Positions 1 through 8,359 of a stretch of DNA of 11,564 nucleotides are shown piece after piece. Within the stretch, counting starts at the first letter, position 1; every line of letters starts with the position of its first letter. Source of the stretch: JACVRW01 sp034664105 (GTDB taxonomy: Bacteria > Actinomycetota > Thermoleophilia > Solirubrobacterales > Thermoleophilaceae); the NCBI GenBank assembly GCA_034664105.1, contig JAXDIH010000103.1, positions 1 through 11,564 of the forward strand. Reading direction: 5' to 3'. The notes below the pieces were generated by a model. That model worked only from the letters and a program-made list of their open reading frames with translations, was not told the DNA's origin and searched no databases. The position numbers and the translations under genes are program-made.

Positions 1-2489
1 CGCTGCGACTGGTGGAACGGGCCCGGGGCCAGCTGCGCGGCCCGCTCGCCCGCGGCCTGCGCCGCGACGCTCCCGCGGCCGACCGGGCCACCCGTGCCGC
101 TCTGGCGGACGCCGCGCGTGCCGCCCGCGCGCGCGACGAGACCGCGCTTGCGGCGGCCCGCGGCCGGCTGCGGGCCGCGCTGCTGCGCGGTAGCTACGCG
201 GTCACCTTGGCCTCCGTTCGCGCGGGCGAGGCGCGCCGGGCCGCCGCCTGGCTGCTGCTGCGCGAGTGCCGCAAGGCCACCCGCTTCACCCGCCCGGGCG
301 TGGACGCCACGCGGGCCGTGCGCGAGCTCGCGCGCGGACGCAGCGCCCCGCGCCGCGCGGCGCTCGGCGTCAAGAAGGACCTGCTCGACGCCTATCAGGC
401 CAGCCTCTCGGATCACCTCGACGAGGCCGACGACGCGGCCGAGCGCGACTTCAATGCCCGCTGGGCTCAAACCGCCGCCGTGGCCGCCGGCCTCTGGCAG
501 ATCCTCGCCCCCGAGTACGAGATGACGCGCGGTGCCGCGGCCCGGGAGCAGGCGGACGCCGCCTTCGTCCGCCTCGAGCGCGCCGCCCTGCGCGGCGAGC
601 AGGCCGGCTTCGCGGCCGCGCGCAAGCAGGTGGCGCGAGCGCTCGACGGCTTCACCGCGGCGCCGTTCACCGCCGAGGAGCAGGCGCGGCGCGCCGGGCA
701 GCTGACCCGCTTCGTCGAGCTGATCCCCGTGGACTACGACCACGGCACCGACGACGGCAAGGTCACGATCCCGTTCGAGATCCAGGAGTCGATGGCGTTC
801 AGCGACGCGGCGATCTCCGCGTTCTCCGATCTCGAGGAGGAGCTGTCGCAGCGCAACCCGCGCGCGACGGCGGAGGTCGGCCGGACGCTCGAACGGCTGC
901 GCGGCTACGTGGAGGACGCCCGCGACGGCAAGGCCGTGGCCTCCCAGGACACGATGGAGTCCACCCAGGGCCGCGCCAGCGACATGATCGACGCGCTGCT
1001 GCCCGACGAGTGGAAGCAGGACGACGCCCAATCGGACTTCGACCTGATCACTCTGACGCTCGACCGCATGGAGGCGGCCGTCGGCGCCGGGCAGTACGCC
1101 CAAGCGGAGCAGTCGCGCCTCGAGGCGTACGCCTTCTTCGAGTTCGGCCCCGAGCTGAGCCTGCGCTCGATCGCGCCCGACGTGACCGCAAGGGTCGAGG
1201 GCCTGATCTGGTTCGGGGCGGACGACAAGCAGGGCCTGGCCAAGCTGATCGCCAACAAGCGCCCGCGCCGCGACGTGCACGACACGCGCCTGGCGCTCGA
1301 CGACGCGCTGAAGGACGGCGCCGGCTCGCTGGGCGAGGGCGCCACCGCTGCCACCGCGGTGACCAACGCCGCCGTGATCGTCTTCCGCGAGGGCCTCGAG
1401 GCCGTGCTGATCCTGGCCGCCGTGATGGCCAGCCTGACCGGTGCGGCGCGCGCCCAGCGCCGGCCGATGCTGCTCGGGGCGCTCCTGGCCCTGGTCGGCA
1501 CCGCGGTCACGTTCATCCTCGCCCGCACGGTGCTGACCGAGCTGGCGCGCTACGGCGAGAAGCTCGAGGCGGTGGTGGGCCTGGTCGCGATAGCGGTGCT
1601 GCTGCTCGTGCTCAACTGGTTCTTCCACAAGGTCTACTGGACCGGGCACATCAAGAAGTTCAACAAGCGCCGCCGGCGCCTGCTCGGGGTCACGGCGGGC
1701 GGCCTGGTGTCCGCGCAGGTGCTCGGCTTCGTGCTGCTGGGCTTCTCGACCGTCTACCGCGAGGGCTTCGAGACGGTTCTGTTCCTGCAGGCGCTCGAGC
1801 TCAACTCGGGACTGGCGGTCGTGCTCGAGGGCGTGGCGCTCGGCGGCCTTGCCGTCGCGGTGGTGGCGGTCTCGACGTTCGTGCTGGAGCGCAGGCTGCC
1901 CTACAAGAAGATGCTGATCGTCACCGGCCTGCTGCTCACCGTGGTCCTGATGATCATGATGGGCAAGACGGTGCGCATCATGCAGGGCGTCGGCTGGGTG
2001 CCGATCACGCCGATCGACATCGAGGTTCCCTACTGGACCGGCATCTGGCTGGGCATCTTCCCCACCGTCGAGACGATGCTCGCCCAGCTCGGCGGCGGGG
2101 TGTTCGTGATCGGCAGCTACGTCGTCGCCGAGCGGCTCAAGCACCGCCCGCGGGTGCGCTCAGCGCGCGGAGACGGTCCGGTAGCGAGCGACGGCGAGCG
2201 GCGCAAAAACGGCGATCAGGCCAGCGCACCACACGAACGCCATCCAGACGTCGGTGTGCGCGGGGGTGCCGAGCCAAAGCGAGCGCAGCGCGTCGGTGAT
2301 GGTCGTGAAGGGGTTGGCCTCCGCGAACTGGCGCAGGCCGTCGGGCATCGAGTCGGCCGGCACGAACATCGACGAGGCGAAGGTCAGCGGGAAGATGGCC
2401 GTGAAGCCGATCGCGTTGGCGGTCTCCGGGGCGGACGAGAACAGCCCGATCAGGGCGAAGATCCACGAGAACGCGTAGCCGAGCAGTAG
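1..2489 (+). CDS. FTR1-family iron permease, 5'-partial, with large extracytoplasmic N-terminal domain
   Basis: Probable high-affinity iron permease of the FTR1/EfeU family in the cytoplasmic membrane. The frame is open to the left edge (first full codon at 3), so the true start and any signal peptide lie outside; a GTG at 12 is the first canonical start inside, and residues are numbered from it. Residues 1 to about 445 are hydrophilic and helix-rich, resembling the extracytoplasmic domain of bacterial FTR1 proteins. About seven membrane segments follow (roughly 449-711). The two REXXE iron-binding motifs are REGLE at 459-463 and REGFE at 583-587. Family-like sequence ends near residue 717 (about nt 2165). 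The remaining 109 codons to the TAG at 2487-2489 are Arg/Gly-rich, lie antisense to the convergent ABC permease gene and look like readthrough of non-coding strand, so the original stop may be lost or a frameshift may be present. Family assignment is firm; both ends are uncertain. Confidence 0.88.
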   Translation, partial: LRLVERARGQLRGPLARGLRRDAPAADRATRAALADAARAARARDETALAAARGRLRAALLRGSYAVTLASVRAGEARRAAAWLLLRECRKATRFTRPGVDATRAVRELARGRSAPRRAALGVKKDLLDAYQASLSDHLDEADDAAERDFNARWAQTAAVAAGLWQILAPEYEMTRGAAAREQADAAFVRLERAALRGEQAGFAAARKQVARALDGFTAAPFTAEEQARRAGQLTRFVELIPVDYDHGTDDGKVTIPFEIQESMAFSDAAISAFSDLEEELSQRNPRATAEVGRTLERLRGYVEDARDGKAVASQDTMESTQGRASDMIDALLPDEWKQDDAQSDFDLITLTLDRMEAAVGAGQYAQAEQSRLEAYAFFEFGPELSLRSIAPDVTARVEGLIWFGADDKQGLAKLIANKRPRRDVHDTRLALDDALKDGAGSLGEGATAATAVTNAAVIVFREGLEAVLILAAVMASLTGAARAQRRPMLLGALLALVGTAVTFILARTVLTELARYGEKLEAVVGLVAIAVLLLVLNWFFHKVYWTGHIKKFNKRRRRLLGVTAGGLVSAQVLGFVLLGFSTVYREGFETVLFLQALELNSGLAVVLEGVALGGLAVAVVAVSTFVLERRLPYKKMLIVTGLLLTVVLMIMMGKTVRIMQGVGWVPITPIDIEVPYWTGIWLGIFPTVETMLAQLGGGVFVIGSYVVAERLKHRPRVRSARGDGPVASDGERRKNGDQASAPHERHPDVGVRGGAEPKRAQRVGDGREGVGLRELAQAVGHRVGRHEHRRGEGQREDGREADRVGGLRGGREQPDQGEDPRERVAEQ

Positions 2490-2932
2490 CAGCAGGAAGA
2501 TCCCAAGCGCGATCTGCCCGGCGCCGGCCGACTGGAAGTTGAACCCGGCGATGAAGCCCACCGTGAACAGCACGGCCAGCGACAGGCAGTTGAGCAGGAT
2601 GTCGGAGATCGTCCGCCCCATCAGCACGGCGGCGCGTGACATCGGCAGCGAGCGGAAGCGGTCGATCAAGCCCTTCTGGACGTCCTCAGACAGCCCCAGC
2701 GCGGTCACGAACCCGCCGAAGGCGATCGACTGGGCGATGATGCCGGGCATCAGGAAGTCGACGTAGTCGAAGCCCGGCGTCCGGATCGCGCCGCCGAAGA
2801 CGTAGACGAACAGCAGCACGAACATGACCGGCTGGATCGTGTAGGCGACCAGCAGGTCGGGCTGGCGCGGGATCCGCAGCAGGTTGCGGCGGGCGAGCAC
2901 CAGTGTGTCGGAGACAGTCATCGCGAGCGCGC

Positions 2933-2936
<4 letters not shown>
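2160..2936 (-). CDS. DrrB-like ABC-2 type transporter permease
   Basis: Membrane subunit (258 aa) of an ABC exporter of the daunorubicin-resistance DrrB type, partner of the DrrA-like ATPase encoded immediately upstream. About six hydrophobic segments are visible, near residues 32-48, 65-82, 107-130, 141-166, 172-192 and 231-251. The cytoplasmic loop at 84-101 (EDVQKGLIDRFRSLPMSR) matches the conserved ABC-2 coupling region, and FVPADSMP at 191-198 matches the conserved motif near the fifth segment. Length is normal for the family. The start ATG at 2936 overlaps the ATPase stop as ATGA and has a strong Shine-Dalgarno sequence, so the two are translationally coupled. An in-frame ATG five codons later (2921) is a weaker alternative. 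The 3' end lies under the overrunning frame of the iron permease; the conserved content here favours this gene as the real coding strand between 2160 and 2489. The substrate cannot be told: relatives export drugs, lipids or polyketides. Confidence 0.93.
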
Positions 2937-3913
<977 letters not shown>

Positions 3914-3923
3914 CGGCGAAGCA

Positions 3924-3982
3924 CGCTAGCGAAGCGGTCGGTGCCCCACGGTTCGGTTTTCCACACTCTCTGATCGCTAGCG
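3924..3982. repeat. Two copies of the palindrome CGCTAGCG before the DrrA-like gene
   Basis: The perfect 8-bp palindrome CGCTAGCG occurs at 3924-3931 and 3975-3982, 51 bp apart. The first lies about 10 nt upstream of the DrrA-like start on the minus strand; the second covers the LysE-type stop codon. The second also sits in a larger inverted repeat, GATCGC (3972-3977) and GCGATC (3983-3988). They could be operator sites or chance; no regulator gene is in the window. Confidence 0.35.
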
Positions 3983-4591
3983 GCGATCGAGCGCGAGCCG
4001 CAGCCCCAGCGCCACCAGCACCGTGCCGGTCAGGGCGTCGAGCGTCCGCCGCACGCGCGACCCCTTGAAGGCGTCGACAGCGCGCGAGAGCAGCCACGCG
4101 TACAGCGACAGCCAGGCGATCCCTAGCGCGATGTGCACGCCGGCCAGCAGCATCGAGATCAGCAGCGCCGGGTCGCCGGGGGCGATGAACTGGGGCAGGA
4201 ACGTGGAGTAGAAGACCGCGATCTTCGGGTTGAAGAGGTTGGTCAGCAGCCCCTGGCGGAACGGCGCGGCGCGCCGGGGCCCCGCCTCGAGCGCCTGCGG
4301 GTTCCCGCGCCGCGCCGCCAGCAGGCTCTGCGCGCCCAGCCAGACCAGGTAGACGGCACCCACCAGGCGAAGGGCGTCGTAGGCCGTCTGCGACGCGGCC
4401 AGCACCGCGGCCACGCCGAGGGCCGACGCGCACGCCCACGCCATGCAGCCCGCGGAGATGCCCAGCGTGGTGGCGAAGGCGTCGCGGCGGCCGCCGGTGA
4501 GCACGCTGCGCCCGACCATCGCCATGTCAGCACCCGGGGTGATCGTCAGCAGCGCGACGATGCCGACGAACAGCAGCGGGTGCTCCGGCAT
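3977..4591 (-). CDS. LysE/RhtB family amino-acid exporter
   Basis: Inner-membrane exporter (204 aa, normal family length) of the LysE/RhtB superfamily, whose studied members expel amino acids or their derivatives by a proton-coupled mechanism. Evidence: TPGAD at residues 18-22 (usually TPGPD), AVYLVWLGAQSLL around 79-91, and the conserved block from FRQGLLTNLFNPK at 111-123 to FLPQF at 131-135, with about five or six hydrophobic segments. The frame is open upstream to 4714, but the start ATG at 4591 is chosen because the protein then begins with the typical short lead (MPEHPLLFVG) and because it overlaps the stop of the propeller gene by one base (TGATG). That arrangement suggests translation by reinitiation; no separate Shine-Dalgarno is obvious. 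The substrate cannot be inferred. Confidence 0.93.
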   Translation of the reverse strand: MPEHPLLFVGIVALLTITPGADMAMVGRSVLTGGRRDAFATTLGISAGCMAWACASALGVAAVLAASQTAYDALRLVGAVYLVWLGAQSLLAARRGNPQALEAGPRRAAPFRQGLLTNLFNPKIAVFYSTFLPQFIAPGDPALLISMLLAGVHIALGIAWLSLYAWLLSRAVDAFKGSRVRRTLDALTGTVLVALGLRLALDRR

Positions 4592-6075
4592 CAGCGATCC
4601 ATGACGCCGACCGTGCCGCCCAGCACGCCGGCGTAGAGCACTCCCTTGGGGCTGATCGTCAGGCCGGCGTAGTGCACGTTGAACAGCAGGCCGGTGCCGA
4701 TCAGGCGGCTCCACACGGTCTTACCGGTATAGAAGTCGACGGTGGTGAGGTACCAGGCGTCGGGCAGGCCCTTGGGCTTGGTGTAGATGTAGATCAGGCC
4801 GTTGGCCAGCGAGAGCTTGGGCACCGTGCTGGGCGAGATCTCCGAGCTGTTCCAGACCGTGCGGCACCCCTTGCCGTTGCGCTTGATGTCCACGCGCACG
4901 ACGCCGGGCTCGGTGGTCTTGCCGCCCGACGTGGCGTCCGGCGGCGGGGCGTAGCCGTAGTTGTTCTCGACGATCATCGAGCGACCGGTGGCGATGATCG
5001 AGTTCTCCGTGGCGCCGGCGCCCTTGCGGAACACGGGCTGCTCGCACACGACGCGGCGCTGGCCGCGCCTGAGGTGCCTGGCCCGGCGCAGCACCACGAC
5101 CTGCATGCGCGCGGCGTTGTCGGCGATCGAGAGGTACTGCTTGCCCATCAGGGTCGGCGTGGTGCCGGAGCCGGCGTCGAACTGGCCCGGCTTCTGGATG
5201 CCGACGTTGTCGTACTTCACCCGCCAGCTGAGCTTGGGCTTGCCGGAGCGCTTGGCGTCGAAGCGGTACTGCGCCTTGTCGGTGACGACGAACACGCCCC
5301 CGGTCTCGTCCATGGCGAACGAGTTGCCGATCGCCTCGCCGGTGCGGTAGGTGCCGAGCACGCGGCCGCTGGCGGGGTCGAGCGCGCCAACCACGCCGTG
5401 CTGGCGGGTGACGAACCAGAGCCGCCCGCTCCAGTCCGGCAGCGCCGAGTTGAGCTGGTCGTCGGCGGCGACGACGGAGCTCAGGTCGTAGGTCTTGACG
5501 CGCACGAGGGTGTTGCCCCGGATCGCGACGACGAAGATCTGACGTCCGATCGAGACGACCGCGCGGTCCTTGTTGTCGACGTAGAAGTACGCGCCGCCGG
5601 GGGACTGAAGCGGGTTCACGCCCGGCGGGATGATGCGCGGAGGCAGCTGGTGGCTCGCGATCGTGTTGAGGTTCGTGTCCATCAGCCGCAGCTCGACGCT
5701 GGTGGCCGAGATGCAGGTGGTGATCAGCCGGCCGCGCTTGTCGAACGCGATCGTGATGCCACAGGAGCCGATGCCGCCGGCCCCGTCGATGGACTGGGAG
5801 AACACGCGCATGTTGCTGCCGCCGAGCGGGCCCGAGTTGCGGTACGTGTCGGTCTGGTAGGCGTCGTTGTGCACGGCGTTGCGACCGTTGGGAGCCATGA
5901 AGGGATGGCGCGGCACGCGCGGCGCGGGGACCGGGTGCGGCTTGGCCTTGTGTCCGGTGAAGACGGGCAGGCCGCTCAGCTCGGCCTGGTTCTGGGGGAT
6001 CGGAGTGGCGGCGACGGCTGCCGGTGCGATGGCGGCGATCAGTCCGAGGGCGGCGAGCGGGGCGGCGAGCTTCAT
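4591..6075 (-). CDS. Secreted PQQ-type beta-propeller protein
   Basis: Predicted exported protein of 494 aa with no recognised enzyme function. Residues 1 to about 23 form a classic signal peptide (charged start, Ala/Leu/Ile-rich core, AVA-type cleavage site). After a Pro/His/Lys-rich linker (about 40-60) the rest is strand-rich with propeller-type repeats, for example DPASGRVLGTY at 233-243 and DFYTGKTVWSRL at 447-458, the D-x-x-TG-K-x-x-W pattern of PQQ-like/WD40-like blades. There are four cysteines (105, 121, 344, 404), which could form two disulphides outside the cell. An Arg-rich stretch, VVVLRRARHLRRGQRR at 326-341, interrupts the propeller. The ATG at 6075 is chosen because it gives the signal peptide; the open frame runs on to 6219 without such a sequence. 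I see no catalytic quinoprotein signature, so a binding, scaffold or sensor role is as likely as dehydrogenase activity. It shares TGATG with the LysE-type gene. Confidence 0.85.
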   Translation of the reverse strand: MKLAAPLAALGLIAAIAPAAVAATPIPQNQAELSGLPVFTGHKAKPHPVPAPRVPRHPFMAPNGRNAVHNDAYQTDTYRNSGPLGGSNMRVFSQSIDGAGGIGSCGITIAFDKRGRLITTCISATSVELRLMDTNLNTIASHQLPPRIIPPGVNPLQSPGGAYFYVDNKDRAVVSIGRQIFVVAIRGNTLVRVKTYDLSSVVAADDQLNSALPDWSGRLWFVTRQHGVVGALDPASGRVLGTYRTGEAIGNSFAMDETGGVFVVTDKAQYRFDAKRSGKPKLSWRVKYDNVGIQKPGQFDAGSGTTPTLMGKQYLSIADNAARMQVVVLRRARHLRRGQRRVVCEQPVFRKGAGATENSIIATGRSMIVENNYGYAPPPDATSGGKTTEPGVVRVDIKRNGKGCRTVWNSSEISPSTVPKLSLANGLIYIYTKPKGLPDAWYLTTVDFYTGKTVWSRLIGTGLLFNVHYAGLTISPKGVLYAGVLGGTVGVMDR

Positions 6076-6158
6076 GGATGGCGACGCTACCGGACGCTCG
6101 GCGCGACCACACCCTCGCGGCGACCACCCGAGCCGCCTTGGTTGCCGCGGTTCTCGCG

Positions 6159-7091
6159 CTATGCCGCGCCGGCGCCCGGCTCGAACCGCACGCCCGTCAT
6201 CTCCTCCGAGACCTCCCACAGCCGGCGGGCCACCTGCTCGTCGCGGGCGGCCCTGCTCGGCGCCACCGGCTTGGGGTGGCCGCGCTGCTCGGCGAGGCCG
6301 TCCGGGCCCACGTAGGTGCCGCCGGCCAGGCCGGGCTCGGTCGCCGCGTAGAGCGTCGGCAGCGCGCCCATCTCGTCGCTCTGCGCGATTACGCGGTTGC
6401 CCACATGCATCACCAGCCGGTCGATCAGCGGCGGTGCCGCGAACTGGAGGTTGGTGGCCGCGTAGCCGGGGTGAGCGGCGAGGCTCTTGACCGTCGAGCC
6501 GGCCGCGCGCAGGCGTCGCTCCAGCTCGAGCGCGAACAGCAGGTTGGCCAGCTTCGACTGCCCGTAGGCGCGCCAGCGGAAATAGCGGCGCTCACCGCCG
6601 AGGTTGTCGAACGCGATCCGGCCGGTCCGGTGCGCCGTGCTGGACAGCGTGACCACGCGCCCGTCCGGCCTGCCCTCCATCGACCCGATCAGCAGCCCGG
6701 TGAGCGCGAAGTGGCCGAGGTGGTTGGTGCCGAACTGGAGCTCGAAGCCGTCGGCGGTCTCACTCCGCGGCGGCGCCATCACGCCGGCGTTGTTGACCAG
6801 CAGATCGAGCCCGTCGTGTGCGCCGCGGAAGCGCTCCGCGAACGCGCGCACCGACGCGAGGCTCGAGAGGTCCAGCTCCTCGAGCTCGAGCGTCGCACCC
6901 GGCGCGGCCGCTTCGATCTCGCGCAGCGCGGCCTCTCCCTTGGTCAGGTTGCGACAGGCGAGCACCACGCGTGCGCCCGCGCGCGCGAGCTGCCGGGCGG
7001 TCACGAGGCCGAGGCCGCTGTTCGCACCCGTCACCACGGCCGTGCGCCCGCCCTGTGCGGGGATCTGCTCGGCGGTCCACTTGGCGCTCAG
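6159..7091 (-). CDS. Short-chain dehydrogenase/reductase (retinol-dehydrogenase-like)
   Basis: Classical SDR oxidoreductase of 310 aa using NAD(P)H. Visible features: cofactor motif TGANSGLG at 21-28, an acid-containing DLSSL near 74-78, NNAGV at 100-104, catalytic Ser at 150/151 (LSSTAHRTG), YGQSK at 176-180 giving Tyr176 and Lys180, and HPGYAATNL at 208-216. The pattern resembles actinobacterial relatives of retinol dehydrogenase and protochlorophyllide reductase, which are broad and poorly characterised. The start is unusual: no ATG, GTG or TTG exists in frame for over 100 nt upstream, while family members begin just before the KWTAEQIPAQGGR segment. The only fitting codon is CTG at 7091-7089, which forms CTGA with the stop of the upstream reductase. 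The alternative, GTG at residue 19 or 20, would remove most of the first strand. Translation is probably coupled to the upstream gene, hinting at consecutive reactions. Confidence 0.9.
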   Translation of the reverse strand: MSAKWTAEQIPAQGGRTAVVTGANSGLGLVTARQLARAGARVVLACRNLTKGEAALREIEAAAPGATLELEELDLSSLASVRAFAERFRGAHDGLDLLVNNAGVMAPPRSETADGFELQFGTNHLGHFALTGLLIGSMEGRPDGRVVTLSSTAHRTGRIAFDNLGGERRYFRWRAYGQSKLANLLFALELERRLRAAGSTVKSLAAHPGYAATNLQFAAPPLIDRLVMHVGNRVIAQSDEMGALPTLYAATEPGLAGGTYVGPDGLAEQRGHPKPVAPSRAARDEQVARRLWEVSEEMTGVRFEPGAGAA

Positions 7092-8275
7092 GCCGCTGAC
7101 GCTACTACTGCGCGCACACCCGCGCCGGCCTCCGCACGCCCGACAGGGCGGCGGCCCCAGTTCGCGCGAACGGCGAACTCGAGCAGCCGGTCGAGGTACG
7201 CATCGACGCGCGGTACCCGGATATCGACCGGCTCGAGACCAGCGTGGGCGGCGCTCGCGTCGAAACGAACTCTCGACGCGAAGTACGGGAAGAACACCTG
7301 CCCGCGCTCCAGCCAGCGTCGCTGCGCCGCGTCCGCCCGGCGCATCAGCAGTGGATGCACGGCGCGCTTGTAGAGCGCCGGCGGCAGCACCCGGGCGGGC
7401 GGCCGACCCAGGTAGGCGGCGGCGCGATCGATCAGCTCCCCCACCGTGCCCGCCTCCGGGCCGGCGGCGAGGGTGAACGTCTTGCCGGCGCCCGCATCGG
7501 CCAGCGCCAGGATCGCGCGCGCCACGTAGCTGACCGGCACGATGTCGACCGGCGCCGAGCGGCGCGCCGGGACAACCGGCAGCGTCCCGCTGGCGTACGC
7601 GCGCAGCGGCGTGTAGATGACGTTGAACGAGGGCGTCCAGCCGCTGCGCTCGTCGCCCACGACGATGCTCGGCCGGAACACCTGAACCGGCAGGCGCGAG
7701 CGGTGCGCGCGAACGAGGCGCTCGGCCTCCCACTTCGAGTGCTCGTAGGTGTTGTTGAAGCCCTGGCCGCTCTCGAGCTCGTGCTCGCCGAACGTGCCGC
7801 GGTGCGTGCCGGCCACGTACGCGGTCGAGACGTGCGCGAAGCGGTGCAGCCCGCGACGCCTGTGGATCCACGCGGCCAGCTCGAGCACCCGCTGCGTCCC
7901 CGCCACGTTGACCGCGCGCGCCTCGTCGAGCGGCAGCGAGAACGAGACGGAAGCCGCCGCGTGGATGACCTCGTCGACGTGCTCGGCAAGCTCGTCGCGG
8001 CGGCGCGGCGTGAGCCCGAGGCCGGGCGCCAGCAGATCGCCGGCGACAGCCTCCACCCGGTGCGCGTACGCCTCCGCATCGGGCACGAGCGACGACAGCG
8101 TCTCGCGCAGGCGGTCGGTCGCGGCCAGCTGGCTGGGAGCACGCACCAACGCCCACACCCGACGGTCGCCGTCCTCGAGCAACCGGGCCATCAGCTCCAT
8201 TCCGAGGAAGCCGGTGGCGCCGGTGATCAGGACGTCGCCGCGGGTGCGGGCGCCGGTGTCAGGAGAGAGGAACAT
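7088..8275 (-). CDS. Fatty-acyl-reductase-like NAD(P)-binding protein (extended SDR)
   Basis: Extended-SDR protein of 395 aa from the group that includes fatty acyl-CoA reductases and the terminal thioester-reductase domains of carboxylic acid reductases and peptide synthetases (NAD_binding_4 type). Visible features: TGATGFLG at 18-25, HAAASVSFSLP around 105-115, HVSTAYVAG at 148-156, catalytic YEHSK at 177-181 and RPSIVVGDERSGW at 201-213. A C-terminal substrate region of about 150 residues contains FFPYFASRVRFD at 328-339; no transmembrane segment or signal peptide is seen. The likely reaction is reduction of an acyl thioester to aldehyde or alcohol, but epimerase-like activity cannot be excluded. 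The ATG at 8275 is preferred; a TTG at 8308 would add 11 residues. Neither has a clear Shine-Dalgarno. The stop overlaps the SDR start by 4 bases, and the NodJ-like gene ends 84 nt upstream. Confidence 0.87.
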   Translation of the reverse strand: MFLSPDTGARTRGDVLITGATGFLGMELMARLLEDGDRRVWALVRAPSQLAATDRLRETLSSLVPDAEAYAHRVEAVAGDLLAPGLGLTPRRRDELAEHVDEVIHAAASVSFSLPLDEARAVNVAGTQRVLELAAWIHRRRGLHRFAHVSTAYVAGTHRGTFGEHELESGQGFNNTYEHSKWEAERLVRAHRSRLPVQVFRPSIVVGDERSGWTPSFNVIYTPLRAYASGTLPVVPARRSAPVDIVPVSYVARAILALADAGAGKTFTLAAGPEAGTVGELIDRAAAYLGRPPARVLPPALYKRAVHPLLMRRADAAQRRWLERGQVFFPYFASRVRFDASAAHAGLEPVDIRVPRVDAYLDRLLEFAVRANWGRRPVGRAEAGAGVRAVVASAA

Positions 8276-8314
8276 CCGCGACCCAGGTTGGCGCAGCAGC
8301 GCCCGCAAGTCATC

Positions 8315-8357
8315 CGACCGGCGGTAGGAAATTCAGCAGCGGCGGCTCGACCGGCGG
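8315..8357. repeat. Direct repeat CGACCGGCGG upstream of the acyl-reductase-like gene
   Basis: CGACCGGCGG occurs at 8315-8324 and 8348-8357, 33 bp apart, within the spacer between the NodJ-like stop and the reductase start. The 33-bp spacing is about three helical turns, so a protein-binding site is possible. In a sequence this GC-rich, chance remains a fair explanation. Confidence 0.25.
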
Positions 8358-8359
8358 GC

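Noticed and set aside
6103..6127. Direct repeat GCGACCAC (6103-6110 and 6120-6127) in the spacer before the propeller gene
   Set aside because: Only 8 bp in a highly GC-rich spacer with no symmetry or promoter elements nearby; chance is sufficient.
4672..6315. Plus-strand open frame of 547 codons opposite the propeller gene
   Set aside because: Low-complexity composition typical of antisense frames; the minus strand encodes a signal peptide and propeller repeats.
7088..8156. A single 665-aa SDR fusion running from 8156 to 6159
   Set aside because: The upstream part of this frame is the out-of-frame shadow of the acyl-reductase-like gene; SDR homology begins only at about 7091.
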